Shown here in pieces: positions 43,537 through 53,744 of a DNA stretch of 59,122 nucleotides. A model generated the notes under the pieces. It worked only from the letters and a program-made list of their open reading frames with translations. It was not told where the DNA came from and ran no database searches. A program made the position numbers and the translations under genes. Within the stretch, counting starts at the first letter, position 1. Each line of letters begins with the position of its first letter. Source of the DNA: Candidatus Cloacimonadota bacterium. GTDB lineage: Bacteria > Cloacimonadota > Cloacimonadia > JGIOTU-2. Where the stretch lies: the NCBI GenBank assembly GCA_030613025.1, contig JAUWMT010000015.1, positions 1 through 59,122 of the forward strand. The letters are read 5' to 3'.

Positions 43537-46500
43537 ATGATAAAAAAAATTCTAACAAAGATGTTCGGTACTCAGTTCGACCGGGAAGTGAAGAAAATTC
43601 AACCCGTTGTGGATGAGATAAATCGCATTTATGCGGATCTTTCCTCGCTTTCGGAAGAGGAACTAAAGCACAAAACCGTAGAATTCAAAGAGAAAATTCA
43701 GGATCATATTGATAAGAAGCAGCAATTGGTTGATGAGCTTGAAATGCAATATGATGAGACTTCCGACGATAATGAGAAAGATCGGATCGGTTTCCAGATC
43801 GATGATGCAAAGAAAGACCTTGATGAAGAAACCAAGAATATTCTTGAGGAAATTCTTCCTGAAGCATTTGCAGTGATAAAGGAAACCTGCAGACGTCTTG
43901 TTGGCTCCTCATGGTCTGTTCGCGGTCGTGAAACAAAGTGGAATATGATACCTTATGATGTGCAGCTCATCGGCGCGATTTCTCTGCATAATGGAATGGT
44001 CACAGAGATGAAAACAGGTGAAGGAAAAACCCTTGCTGCGACCATGCCGCTCTATCTGAACGCACTTGTGGGTAAGGGATCTCACCTTATTACTGTTAAT
44101 GACTATCTTGCGCAACGTGATGCCGAATGGATGGGGCAGATCTACAAATATCACAGGTTGACCGTTGGTTGTATTTATGGTGAGCAGGAACCATCTGTGC
44201 GTAGAAAGCAATATGCTGCTGATATCACATACGGCACAAATAATGAGTTCGGCTTTGATTATTTGAGAGATAATATGGCTGTGAGCCCTGAAGGTCTTGT
44301 GCAACGTGAACATCATTACTGCATCGTTGACGAAGCAGACAGTGTACTTATCGACGAAGCAAGAACTCCACTTATTATTTCCGGCACAGTCGAGCACTCG
44401 AAAAATTATTTCAGGGAACTCAATCCACAGATACGTAAATTAGTGATAAAGCAGCAACGGTTAGTGAACGAACTTCTCTCCGAGATAAATACAATGATCG
44501 AGAATGGGACTGAACAGGAAAATGATTTTGAATTCGGGAAAAAGATGCTTACTGTTAAACGTGCTGCTCCCAAGTCCAAGAGATTTTTAAAATTATTGAA
44601 AGACGGACCCTATCAGAAGATGATGAATGAGGTCGAGGGACAGTATCTGCGGGAGAAGCAGCTTCATAAAATAGATGAGCAGCTCTACTATTCGATCGAC
44701 GAAGGACAGCGCAGTGCGGATCTTAATGAGATGGGGCAGGATGAACTTTCTAAATATGACAGCACTCTTTTTGTCATGCCGGATCTCGATGAAGAGATCG
44801 AAAAAATAAATAATGATGAATCCCTGGATCCAGCTACAAAGCAGGCAGAAAAACAGAAGGTGCAGGAAGATTTTTTAGAAAAGAACGAAAAGCTTCATAA
44901 TATAAAACAAATGCTGCTCGCATATTCACTTTTTGAAAAAGATGTGGAATATATTGTAACAGATAACCGGGTTGTTATTGTGGATCAGTTTACCGGACGT
45001 ATCATGCCAGGCAGACGCTTTAGTGAAGGACTCCATCAGGCGCTGGAATCAAAGGAGAACGTCCAGATACAAAAAGCTACGCAAACGCTTGCAACCGTTA
45101 CGCTTCAGAACTATTTCCGCATGTACACAAAACTTGCAGGTATGACAGGTACTGCAATCACAGAGCAGGTTGAGTTTGAAGAAATTTATAAACTTCCCGT
45201 GATTGAAATTCCTACCAATGAACCGATACGCAGAATTGATTATGATGATTTGATCTACAGAACTAAGAAGGAGAAATACGAAGCACTCACCGATGAAATT
45301 GAAGAGATGTATAAGCAGCGCAGACCTGTGCTCGTGGGAACGATATCCGTTGAAGTTTCAGAGATCATCAGCCGTTTGTTGAAAAGAAAGAATGTTCCTC
45401 ATGAAGTGCTGAACGCAAAATATCATGAGAAAGAAGCCGAGATCGTTGCCTATGCAGGTATGCCCGGTGCTATAACCATTGCCACGAATATGGCAGGTCG
45501 AGGAACGGATATAAAACTTGGCGAAGAGGTTGTTCGATGCGATACCTGTATCGTTGATTGTGTCGGAGATTGTGAGAATGCTGGAAGTAATAAACCAACT
45601 CCTGACCATAACTGCAAAGAAAAAATGCCATGCGGTTTGTATATTATTGGAACCGAGCGTCACGAAAGCAGACGAATAGACAGGCAGTTGCGAGGACGTA
45701 GTGGACGTCAGGGTGACCCGGGTTCATCAAAATTCTTTCTTTCTCTCGAAGATGACCTAATGAGAATCTTTGGCTCAGATAAAATTGCAGGTTTGATGTC
45801 CCACATGGGACTCGAAGAAGGTGATGCTATCAAGCATCCGTGGATGACCAAGGCGGTTGAAAATGCACAGAAAAAAGTGGAAGGTCATAACTTCGAGATA
45901 CGTAAACAACTCATAAAATATGACGATGTTATGAACCAGCAAAGAGAGGTTATATACTCATATAGAAGAAAAGTTCTGAAGGGCTTGAACCTTCGGGATG
46001 AAGTTCTGGAAATGCTTGATGATACGATAAATAGTAAAGTTTCCTCATTCATTGGTTCAACTGAATATAAAGAGAATTGGCCTCTTGAAGATATTATTGG
46101 TTGGTTCGAAAATGAGCTCGGGGTAAAACTCAATATTTCTCTTGAACTCGGCTCCATAAGGAATCAGGAAGATCTGATCGATATACTCTATGAACAGTTG
46201 GACAAAGCTTATGCACACAAGGAAAAACATTTTGAAGAAGAGCAGAGAAAACTGGAGCGCTACTCTCTTTTGAAAGTTGTGGACGAGCAGTGGAAAGACC
46301 ATTTATATGAAATGGATCGTTTGAAAGAGGGGATCGGTTTGCGTGCTTATGGACAGAGAGATCCACTTATCGAATATAAAAAAGAAAGTTTTGAACTCTT
46401 CCTGAATTTGATCGATACTATTAAAGAAAAAGTGATAAAAAATGTTTTCACTTTATATCCGGCACTTTATTATCAGGTGCAGGACAGGGTGAAGGATATG

Positions 46501-46728
46501 CAGCTTTCTCATAAAGAAAGAAACGCCTTTGACCACGTTGCTTCCCGTGCTGAAGAGCAGAGAGAACAAATGCAAAACATGCAGCAAGGACAACATCAGC
46601 CACAGCAGCAACTTGAGGAACCAAAGCGTCAACCTATGAGAAGAGAGGAAGAAAAAGTGGGAAGAAATGATCCCTGCCCCTGTGGAAGTGGCAAAAAATA
46701 TAAGCATTGTTGCGGACAGAAAGGATAA
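43537..46728 (+). CDS. secA: Protein translocase ATPase SecA
   Basis: 1063 aa. Walker A MKTGEGKT, DEAD-like IVDEADSVLIDEARTPL, ITIATNMAGRGTDIKLG, GTERHESRRIDRQLRGRSGRQ and the C-terminal SecB/zinc-binding tail CPCGSGKKYKHCC. It drives preproteins through SecYEG. Two features enlarge it: a long insertion around residues 300-470, and a six-cysteine insertion (residues 668-699; CDTCIVDC, CENAG, NCKEKMPCG) just before GLYIIGTERHE. The latter could bind a metal. topA follows after 14 nt. No good ribosome binding site is visible. Confidence 0.97.
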   Translation: MIKKILTKMFGTQFDREVKKIQPVVDEINRIYADLSSLSEEELKHKTVEFKEKIQDHIDKKQQLVDELEMQYDETSDDNEKDRIGFQIDDAKKDLDEETKNILEEILPEAFAVIKETCRRLVGSSWSVRGRETKWNMIPYDVQLIGAISLHNGMVTEMKTGEGKTLAATMPLYLNALVGKGSHLITVNDYLAQRDAEWMGQIYKYHRLTVGCIYGEQEPSVRRKQYAADITYGTNNEFGFDYLRDNMAVSPEGLVQREHHYCIVDEADSVLIDEARTPLIISGTVEHSKNYFRELNPQIRKLVIKQQRLVNELLSEINTMIENGTEQENDFEFGKKMLTVKRAAPKSKRFLKLLKDGPYQKMMNEVEGQYLREKQLHKIDEQLYYSIDEGQRSADLNEMGQDELSKYDSTLFVMPDLDEEIEKINNDESLDPATKQAEKQKVQEDFLEKNEKLHNIKQMLLAYSLFEKDVEYIVTDNRVVIVDQFTGRIMPGRRFSEGLHQALESKENVQIQKATQTLATVTLQNYFRMYTKLAGMTGTAITEQVEFEEIYKLPVIEIPTNEPIRRIDYDDLIYRTKKEKYEALTDEIEEMYKQRRPVLVGTISVEVSEIISRLLKRKNVPHEVLNAKYHEKEAEIVAYAGMPGAITIATNMAGRGTDIKLGEEVVRCDTCIVDCVGDCENAGSNKPTPDHNCKEKMPCGLYIIGTERHESRRIDRQLRGRSGRQGDPGSSKFFLSLEDDLMRIFGSDKIAGLMSHMGLEEGDAIKHPWMTKAVENAQKKVEGHNFEIRKQLIKYDDVMNQQREVIYSYRRKVLKGLNLRDEVLEMLDDTINSKVSSFIGSTEYKENWPLEDIIGWFENELGVKLNISLELGSIRNQEDLIDILYEQLDKAYAHKEKHFEEEQRKLERYSLLKVVDEQWKDHLYEMDRLKEGIGLRAYGQRDPLIEYKKESFELFLNLIDTIKEKVIKNVFTLYPALYYQVQDRVKDMQLSHKERNAFDHVASRAEEQREQMQNMQQGQHQPQQQLEEPKRQPMRREEEKVGRNDPCPCGSGKKYKHCCGQKG

Positions 46729-46742
46729 AACGGAAAGTAGTT

Positions 46743-48938
46743 ATGGCAAAGAATTTACTCATCGTAGAATCACCGACAAAATCAAAAACAATAAGCCAGT
46801 ACCTGGGAAAAGATTTTATTATTCTTGCTTCCATGGGGCATATTCGCGATCTACCTCAAAAGGAATTCGGAATAAATCTGAAAGATAATTTCAAACCCAC
46901 CTATGTGCTGGATCCCAAAAAATCCAAAATAGTGAATAATATCAAAAAAGCTGCCAAAGAGAGCGACAATATCTATCTCGCATCTGATAACGACCGGGAA
47001 GGTGAAGCTATTGCATGGCATCTAAAAGAGATATTGAAAAATATCATTCCAGAAGAGGATATATACAGAATTGTATTTAATGAGATTACTCGTGAAGCGA
47101 TCATTGAAGCTATTGAGAAACCCACTCACGTTGACGAGAACAAGGTTGATGCGCAACAGACACGAAGAATTCTGGACAGGATCGTGGGTTACAAAGTTAG
47201 TCCCATACTATGGAAGGTTATTACGAAAAATCTGTCTGCAGGAAGAGTACAATCTGTAGCGTTGCGACTGATCTGCGAGCGAGAACAGGAGATCAGAGAT
47301 TTCGTACCACAGGAATATTGGTCAATTGAAGCTGATTTGAAGAAGGATATCGAATTCAAAGCTCAACTGAAAAAATACGCCAATAAAGTCATCAAGCTGA
47401 ATACAAAAGAGGAAGCTGAAGAGATATTCGAGAAGCTCAAAAATGCTGATTATATCGTAAAGGATGTGAAGAAAGAAAAGAAATCAATTGCTCCTTTTCC
47501 TCCCTTCATAACAAGCACTTTGCAGCAGGAAGCATCAAAATTACTGGGATTCTCGATCAAGAAGACCATGCAGATCGCACAACAGCTTTACGAAGGTGTG
47601 ACCATTCATGGGCGCAACACGGGTCTTATTTCCTATATGAGAACTGATTCTGTACGAATCTCGGATAAAGCGAATTTTCAAGTCAGAAAATATATCAAGG
47701 ATTCCTTTCCCGAAGAATATCTGAATTCATATATTCGAAAATACAAAAATAAAAATAAAGCCCAGGATGCTCATGAGGCGATCCGCCCAACAAATTCTTT
47801 CACAACACCGGATTCGATCAAAGAATTTCTGTCAAAAGACCAGTATAAGCTCTACAACCTTATTTGGAAAAGGTTTGTTGCAACACAACTTTCCAATGTG
47901 CAATTGGAAAATATCACTGCACAGATTCAGGCGGAAAATGGCTTGTTTGAATCTCAGGCAGGTAAAATTCTTTTTGATGGATTTTTAAAAGTCTATCCTC
48001 ATGTACCAATCAAAAATCTTAAAGATACCTTTCCTGAACTTATCAAAAATGATGAAGTCGAGTTGCTGAAACTTAATAAAGAGCAGCACTTTACTAAACC
48101 ACTTGCACGCTACACAGAAGCATCACTTGTTCGAAAGCTGGAAAAAGAAGGTATTGGACGTCCAAGCACTTATGCGCCTATCATTTCTACCATTCTGCAG
48201 AGAAAATATGTAACACTTCAGAAAAAGAAATTTTTCACAACAGAACTTGGAGAAACGGTTGAAAAATTCCTGATTGATAAATTTGAAGATTTTTTTAATG
48301 TGAAATTTACAGCCGAGATGGAGAACAAGCTCGATAATATCGAGAATGGGGAATTGAACTGGGTAGAAATACTTGAAAAATATTATGATAATTTCATCAG
48401 TCATTTGGATAAGATAGATATTTCAAAAGAGAAGAAGAAATACGAGCAGAAAACTGATATCGTATGTGATAAATGTGGTGCTCCGATGATCATAAAATTT
48501 GGGAAATACGGAAAATTCCTTGCCTGTTCTGCTTTTCCGAAATGTAAAAACGTGAAATCTCTTGATGAGAATGAGAAGATCGTTGAACCGGAAACCGGTG
48601 AAAAATGTCCCAAATGCGAAGGCGGGATACTTCTTAAGAATGGTAAGTTCGGTAAATTTTATGCATGCGAGAATTATCCGAAATGTAAATTTACCAAACC
48701 TTTTACTATTGGTGTAAAATGCCCTCAATGCGGCGGAGAGCTGGTTGAAAGAAAGGGCAAAAAGAACAAAATTTATTACACATGTTCCAATTATCCAAAA
48801 TGTAAATTCATCACGAATAAAAAACCCGTTGCTATTAAGTGTCCTGATTGTGGCGCAGAATCCATGTTTGAAAAACCATCACGAAAAAAGATGAAAATCC
48901 TTGCCTGTGAAAAATGCGGAAAAGAACTCGCACAATGA
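46743..48938 (+). CDS. topA: DNA topoisomerase I
   Basis: 731 aa from the ATG at 46743 (GGAAAG upstream). TOPRIM domain LLIVESPTKSKTI with the DxDxE-type SDNDREGEAIAWHL, active Tyr298 in GLISYMRTDS, AQDAHEAIRPTN, and RPSTYAPII. Four C-terminal zinc-ribbon-like units follow (CDKCGAPM, CPKCEGG, CPQCGGE, CPDCGAE); the last has only a short second knuckle. It relaxes negative supercoils. Its stop overlaps the next gene by 4 nt (ATGA). Confidence 0.96.
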   Translation: MAKNLLIVESPTKSKTISQYLGKDFIILASMGHIRDLPQKEFGINLKDNFKPTYVLDPKKSKIVNNIKKAAKESDNIYLASDNDREGEAIAWHLKEILKNIIPEEDIYRIVFNEITREAIIEAIEKPTHVDENKVDAQQTRRILDRIVGYKVSPILWKVITKNLSAGRVQSVALRLICEREQEIRDFVPQEYWSIEADLKKDIEFKAQLKKYANKVIKLNTKEEAEEIFEKLKNADYIVKDVKKEKKSIAPFPPFITSTLQQEASKLLGFSIKKTMQIAQQLYEGVTIHGRNTGLISYMRTDSVRISDKANFQVRKYIKDSFPEEYLNSYIRKYKNKNKAQDAHEAIRPTNSFTTPDSIKEFLSKDQYKLYNLIWKRFVATQLSNVQLENITAQIQAENGLFESQAGKILFDGFLKVYPHVPIKNLKDTFPELIKNDEVELLKLNKEQHFTKPLARYTEASLVRKLEKEGIGRPSTYAPIISTILQRKYVTLQKKKFFTTELGETVEKFLIDKFEDFFNVKFTAEMENKLDNIENGELNWVEILEKYYDNFISHLDKIDISKEKKKYEQKTDIVCDKCGAPMIIKFGKYGKFLACSAFPKCKNVKSLDENEKIVEPETGEKCPKCEGGILLKNGKFGKFYACENYPKCKFTKPFTIGVKCPQCGGELVERKGKKNKIYYTCSNYPKCKFITNKKPVAIKCPDCGAESMFEKPSRKKMKILACEKCGKELAQ

Positions 48939-50194
48939 AATATTCTGAAGTCTTAGTCTCAGGAATCAAAAGCATTTTATCTCATAAGTTGCGCTCATTT
49001 CTGACATTAGCAGGTATTATGATCGGCGTGGCAGCGGTGACCACAATGTTCTCCTCAGTTGAAGCAATGAAAAATCTCATCGAGGAAACGATCAGTTCAC
49101 TTGGATATGACAATGTAATCGTGATGTACTCAAAATATCCTGATACCAGTACTGACAAATTAAAAAAATATAAAACCGTAAAACGTTTTCAGCAAATCAA
49201 TTACGGTGATTTCGAAGCACTTCGGGATAGACTTGAAAATATAGAATATATTTATCCCACTATTGATGACCAACGAAATACGATCATAAATGGAAAGAAA
49301 AGCCAGATCCGTTTGAAAGGTGTTCAAAACATTTTCTTCAAAGAAAAGAATTATTATTTTGCAGAAGGAAGGGAATTCAATATTATTGAATCACAAAATG
49401 GTGAGAATGTCTGTGTTCTTGGCGAAACCATAAGCACGAAACTTTTTCCCAAAGGCAAAGTTCTCGGGCAATATATATCGATAGGGGATATTCGGCTGAA
49501 AGTGATTGGTGTCATTGACTTCGAAACCAGCGAGAGTGGTTTTGCTAAAGCGAATGAGTGGGAGAGAAGACTCGCACTTGAATCCTGCTATATTCCTTCA
49601 AAATTCGCAGCGAAATATCTTCGTCCAACAATGAATATCGATGTCATGTGGATAAAAGCAACTGATGCTGATCTTGTAGGGGATGTATATAATTCAGCAG
49701 TTCAGATATTGCGTTCCAGACATAATATGGCAGATGATGTCGGTATGAGGGACATCAGTGCGGATATGCTCGAGGTCAGGCAGCAGGTGGATGAATTTTT
49801 AAAAAATTGGAATATCATTCTGCTGGCAATTTCCAGCATCTCGCTTTTTACAGGTGGCATCGGACTCTTTAGTATTTTGCTCATTTCTATTACAGAACGC
49901 ATGAAAGAGATCGGTATTCGAAAGAGTGTCGGTGCAAAGAATAGAGACATTTTTTATTACTTTCTTTTTGAATCGATCATTCTTGCTCTCATTGGCGGTC
50001 TGGTGGGTTCAGGTCTAGCCCTGTTACTGATAGGAGCGCTGAGCAATGCTCTGAAAGTTGATGTTTCATTCCCAATTATTGGTATTAGTGTCGGTTTATC
50101 TTTTGCTATTGTTGTGGGTTTGGTTTCGGGATTTTACCCCGCGTACAAAGCGTCAAAAATAGATCCGATCAAAGCAATTTTTTATACGGAGTAA
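48935..50194 (+). CDS. MacB/FtsX-type ABC transporter permease
   Basis: 419 aa. An N-terminal transmembrane helix (about 17-38) with the family HKLRSFLTLAGIMIGVAAVT, a MacB-like extracytoplasmic domain (about 45-270) and three C-terminal helices (about 285-410), including ITERMKEIGIRKSVGAKNRDI, the FtsX-domain coupling region. No ABC ATPase gene is adjacent, so the partner is elsewhere. By family knowledge it could take part in lipoprotein release, toxin or peptide export. The start overlaps the topA stop (ATGA). rseP follows after 9 nt. Confidence 0.9.
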   Translation: MKYSEVLVSGIKSILSHKLRSFLTLAGIMIGVAAVTTMFSSVEAMKNLIEETISSLGYDNVIVMYSKYPDTSTDKLKKYKTVKRFQQINYGDFEALRDRLENIEYIYPTIDDQRNTIINGKKSQIRLKGVQNIFFKEKNYYFAEGREFNIIESQNGENVCVLGETISTKLFPKGKVLGQYISIGDIRLKVIGVIDFETSESGFAKANEWERRLALESCYIPSKFAAKYLRPTMNIDVMWIKATDADLVGDVYNSAVQILRSRHNMADDVGMRDISADMLEVRQQVDEFLKNWNIILLAISSISLFTGGIGLFSILLISITERMKEIGIRKSVGAKNRDIFYYFLFESIILALIGGLVGSGLALLLIGALSNALKVDVSFPIIGISVGLSFAIVVGLVSGFYPAYKASKIDPIKAIFYTE

Positions 50195-50203
50195 TACGAT
50201 ATC

Positions 50204-51556
50204 GTGATAACAATTATTGCAATACTTTTTCTGATTGGCATATTGGTTTTTGTTCATGAACTCGGGCATTTCATTGTAGCCCGTCTTAACCGTGTCAAAG
50301 TTGAGAAATTCTCATTTGGTTTTGGACCAAAACTTCTATCATGGACTATCGGAGAAACCGAGTACAGAATATCACTCATACCGCTGGGCGGGTATGTTAA
50401 AATGTTGGGTGAGAACCCTGATGAAGCATCCAACGATGAAATTCTTGATAAGAGGAGTTTCAAGCAGAAACACTGGTGGCAGAAAGCTTTGATCGCTTTT
50501 GGAGGACCATTTGCCAATTTCCTATTCGCGATACTTATCCTTGCACTTACATACATCATCGGAATAAAAATCTATGACATTGCCCCTGTGGTAGGCAGAA
50601 TTTCCGAAGAAGCATATACAGCAATTCCCCTTGAAAGCGAAGATAGGATAGTTACTGTCGACGGTGTTCCAATTACCGGCTGGACTTCAATTATTCAGGA
50701 ATGGGTAACAAAATCTCCTGATAAAAGACAGGTTGCTTTTATACGGGATAATGATACGCTTTTTGCTCAAACAGAAAATTTTTCCTATGAACTTTGGCTT
50801 TCGGACATCAAACCCTATGTGCCTGCCATAATAGGAAATGTCTATTATGGATTACCAGCTTATCAAGCAGGTATGAAAAAAGGTGATACAATTGTTAAAA
50901 TCGAGGATACTGAAATTCATGACTGGTATGATCTGCAGGGAATCATAAAAAACAATGCAGATCGTCCTTTGCATTTTGTAGTGCAAAGAGGTGATGAACT
51001 GCTGGAAATGGATATCACACCTCAAATAAATATCGAGCTTGATGAAAACTCAGGTATAATCGGAATCTCTCAAATTCTGGAACAGGAATATATTGAGAGT
51101 TTCTCTGTTCCAAAATCATTTAAATACGCATTTCTTACAACAATAGACATAATAGGTCGGTATTATAGTGGATTATTCAAACTTGTTCAGCATCCCTCTC
51201 AAGTTGGCAAAAGTGTTGGCGGTCCAATAATGATCGCATCGCTGACAAGCCAGCAGGTGAAAGAAGGCATAAGTGCCTATCTCTCATTCCTGGCAATGAT
51301 CAGCATCATCTTTATGATCGTCAACCTGCTTCCTATTCCTATCCTCGATGGAGGTATGATTATCTTTTCAATTATTGAAGGAATCAAGGGCAAACCTCTC
51401 AAGTTAAGCACGCAGGCAGTCCTTCAGCGTATAGGGGGAGTAGTTTTACTGTTTATCATGATTTATGCCTTCTATAACGATATTTCGAGGTCTGTGGGAC
51501 GATATTTCTCTCTGAGGAGCTCCAATACTACCACAACAATTGAAAAACCAAAATAA
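50204..51556 (+). CDS. rseP: RseP-like site-2 zinc metalloprotease
   Basis: 450 aa, start GTG at 50204. The zinc motif HELGH is near residue 19 (FVHELGHFIVARLNRVKVEKF), then IPLGGYVKMLGE, PDZ-like region(s) with GLPAYQAGMKKGDTIVKI, and the second metal-ligand motif NLLPIPILDGG near the C-terminus. It is a multispan membrane protease that cuts transmembrane segments, for example of anti-sigma factors or remnant signal peptides. Confidence 0.95.
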   Translation: MITIIAILFLIGILVFVHELGHFIVARLNRVKVEKFSFGFGPKLLSWTIGETEYRISLIPLGGYVKMLGENPDEASNDEILDKRSFKQKHWWQKALIAFGGPFANFLFAILILALTYIIGIKIYDIAPVVGRISEEAYTAIPLESEDRIVTVDGVPITGWTSIIQEWVTKSPDKRQVAFIRDNDTLFAQTENFSYELWLSDIKPYVPAIIGNVYYGLPAYQAGMKKGDTIVKIEDTEIHDWYDLQGIIKNNADRPLHFVVQRGDELLEMDITPQINIELDENSGIIGISQILEQEYIESFSVPKSFKYAFLTTIDIIGRYYSGLFKLVQHPSQVGKSVGGPIMIASLTSQQVKEGISAYLSFLAMISIIFMIVNLLPIPILDGGMIIFSIIEGIKGKPLKLSTQAVLQRIGGVVLLFIMIYAFYNDISRSVGRYFSLRSSNTTTTIEKPK

Positions 51557-51684
51557 AATGGGTTCTTTGAAGAAATAAATGGGTAATTTAAAATAATATC
51601 CAATATCCAACCACAGTGTAATAAAAGAAAAAGAAGATTACACGGGGCAGGCACTGAATATCCAAGTATGAAGGAAAAAAATAG

Positions 51685-52029
51685 ATGAGTGAGAAAGAAA
51701 AGAATAGAGAAAATAATCAAAAGAAGTGTGATTTACAGGATCGTCTTATTGATTATGCGGTTAGATTCTGGTTACCAAGCTCCAGCTTGGTAACCAACAG
51801 ATGTGTGGTTGAAAATAATAGTACGGGCAAAATTAATTCAACCTTCAACAAAGACGAGTTGATTTCAATACTTTTAAGAGCATTGATACGGCGAAAAAGA
51901 AAAATGAGTGATAGCAACAAAAACACTTCCGTATTCATTGCACCACGCCGAGATAAATGGATATTGGATATTCCGTGCCTGCCGAGCCATAGTCTAAGCG
52001 ACGGCTGGTTGGATATTGGAAATTCATAG
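51685..52029 (+). pseudogene. Remnant of a four-helix-bundle (23S rRNA IVS-like) protein interrupted by a palindrome
   Basis: The frame begins MSEKEKNRENNQKKCDLQDR, then LIDYAVRF, resembling the first helix of 23S rRNA intervening-sequence/avd-like four-helix proteins. The later NKDELISILLRALIRRKRKM resembles the last helix of that family. The middle helices are missing. At the break sits GGTTACCAAGCT-CC-AGCTTGGTAACC (51770-51795), a perfect 12-bp-arm palindrome. The open frame has therefore survived a deletion/insertion event, but is unlikely to fold as the parent. Family call is from pattern only. Confidence 0.5.
51770..51795. repeat. REP-like palindrome GGTTACCAAGCT
   Basis: 12-bp perfect arms around CC. 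It is of the same style as the palindrome at 2201-2230. Such palindromes are commonly dispersed by RAYT transposases. Confidence 0.7.
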
Positions 52030-52042
52030 TTTTTATGTTTAG

Positions 52043-53215
<1,173 letters not shown>

Positions 53216-53224
53216 TCTTTAATA

Positions 53225-53668
53225 ATGAACAAGAAGAAGTCATTTAAAACCACAGAGAACACAGAGAGCACAGAGAAATTAGAGAAGGATTCTTTTACAG
53301 GAAAGATTATTGGTTGTGCAATAGAAGTACATCGCAATCTTGGACCTGGATTACTTGAATCAACATATCAGCAATGCTTAGCTCGAGAATTAGCTATCAA
53401 TAATATAAAATTTTCTTTAGAACATCCTTTACCTGTAGAATATAAAGGTGTTCATTTAGATTGTGGATATCGAATTGATATCCTTTTAGAAAGCGAAGAT
53501 GTGCCTGTTCGTCAACTTATCCTTGAATTGAAATCTGTGGAAGAAATTAAAGAAATTCATAGAGCTCAACTTCTTACCTATATGAAACTTTCAGATATAA
53601 GTACAGGTTTGTTGATAAACTTTAATGTAAAACAATTGAAAGATGGAATTGAAAGATTTAAATTTTAA
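53225..53668 (+). CDS. GxxExxY-family protein, PD-(D/E)XK-like
   Basis: 147 aa. The family motif G42-L-L-E45-S-T-Y48 follows AIEVHRNLGP. A nuclease-fold pattern is visible: Asp85 (GYRIDILLE) and Glu101-Leu-Lys103 (LILELKSVE). Function is not established for the family. Residues 9-20 (TTENTESTEKLE) are the translation of an inverted repeat at 53249-53276, and the stop is 1 nt before its inverted partner (53670-53697). No ribosome binding site is visible; the ATG is 9 nt after the tgt stop. The true start might be a non-ATG codon after the repeat. Confidence 0.85.
   Translation: MNKKKSFKTTENTESTEKLEKDSFTGKIIGCAIEVHRNLGPGLLESTYQQCLARELAINNIKFSLEHPLPVEYKGVHLDCGYRIDILLESEDVPVRQLILELKSVEEIKEIHRAQLLTYMKLSDISTGLLINFNVKQLKDGIERFKF
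53249..53276 (+). repeat. Inverted repeat, left end of the GxxExxY unit
   Basis: Three tandem 9-mers, ACCACAGAG, AACACAGAG, AGCACAGAG, plus A. Matches the reverse complement of 53670-53697 at 25 of 28 positions. Confidence 0.85.
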
Positions 53669-53669
53669 A

Positions 53670-53697
53670 TCTCTGTGTCCTCTGTGCTCTCTGTGGT
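53670..53697 (-). repeat. Inverted repeat, right end of the GxxExxY unit
   Basis: The reverse complement reads ACCACAGAG, AGCACAGAG, GACACAGAG, A. It begins immediately after the GxxExxY stop codon. Confidence 0.85.
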
Positions 53698-53744
53698 GGG
53701 AAAGAATGTGTGTAATGGATAAGTTCTAATGAAAGGAATATAAG

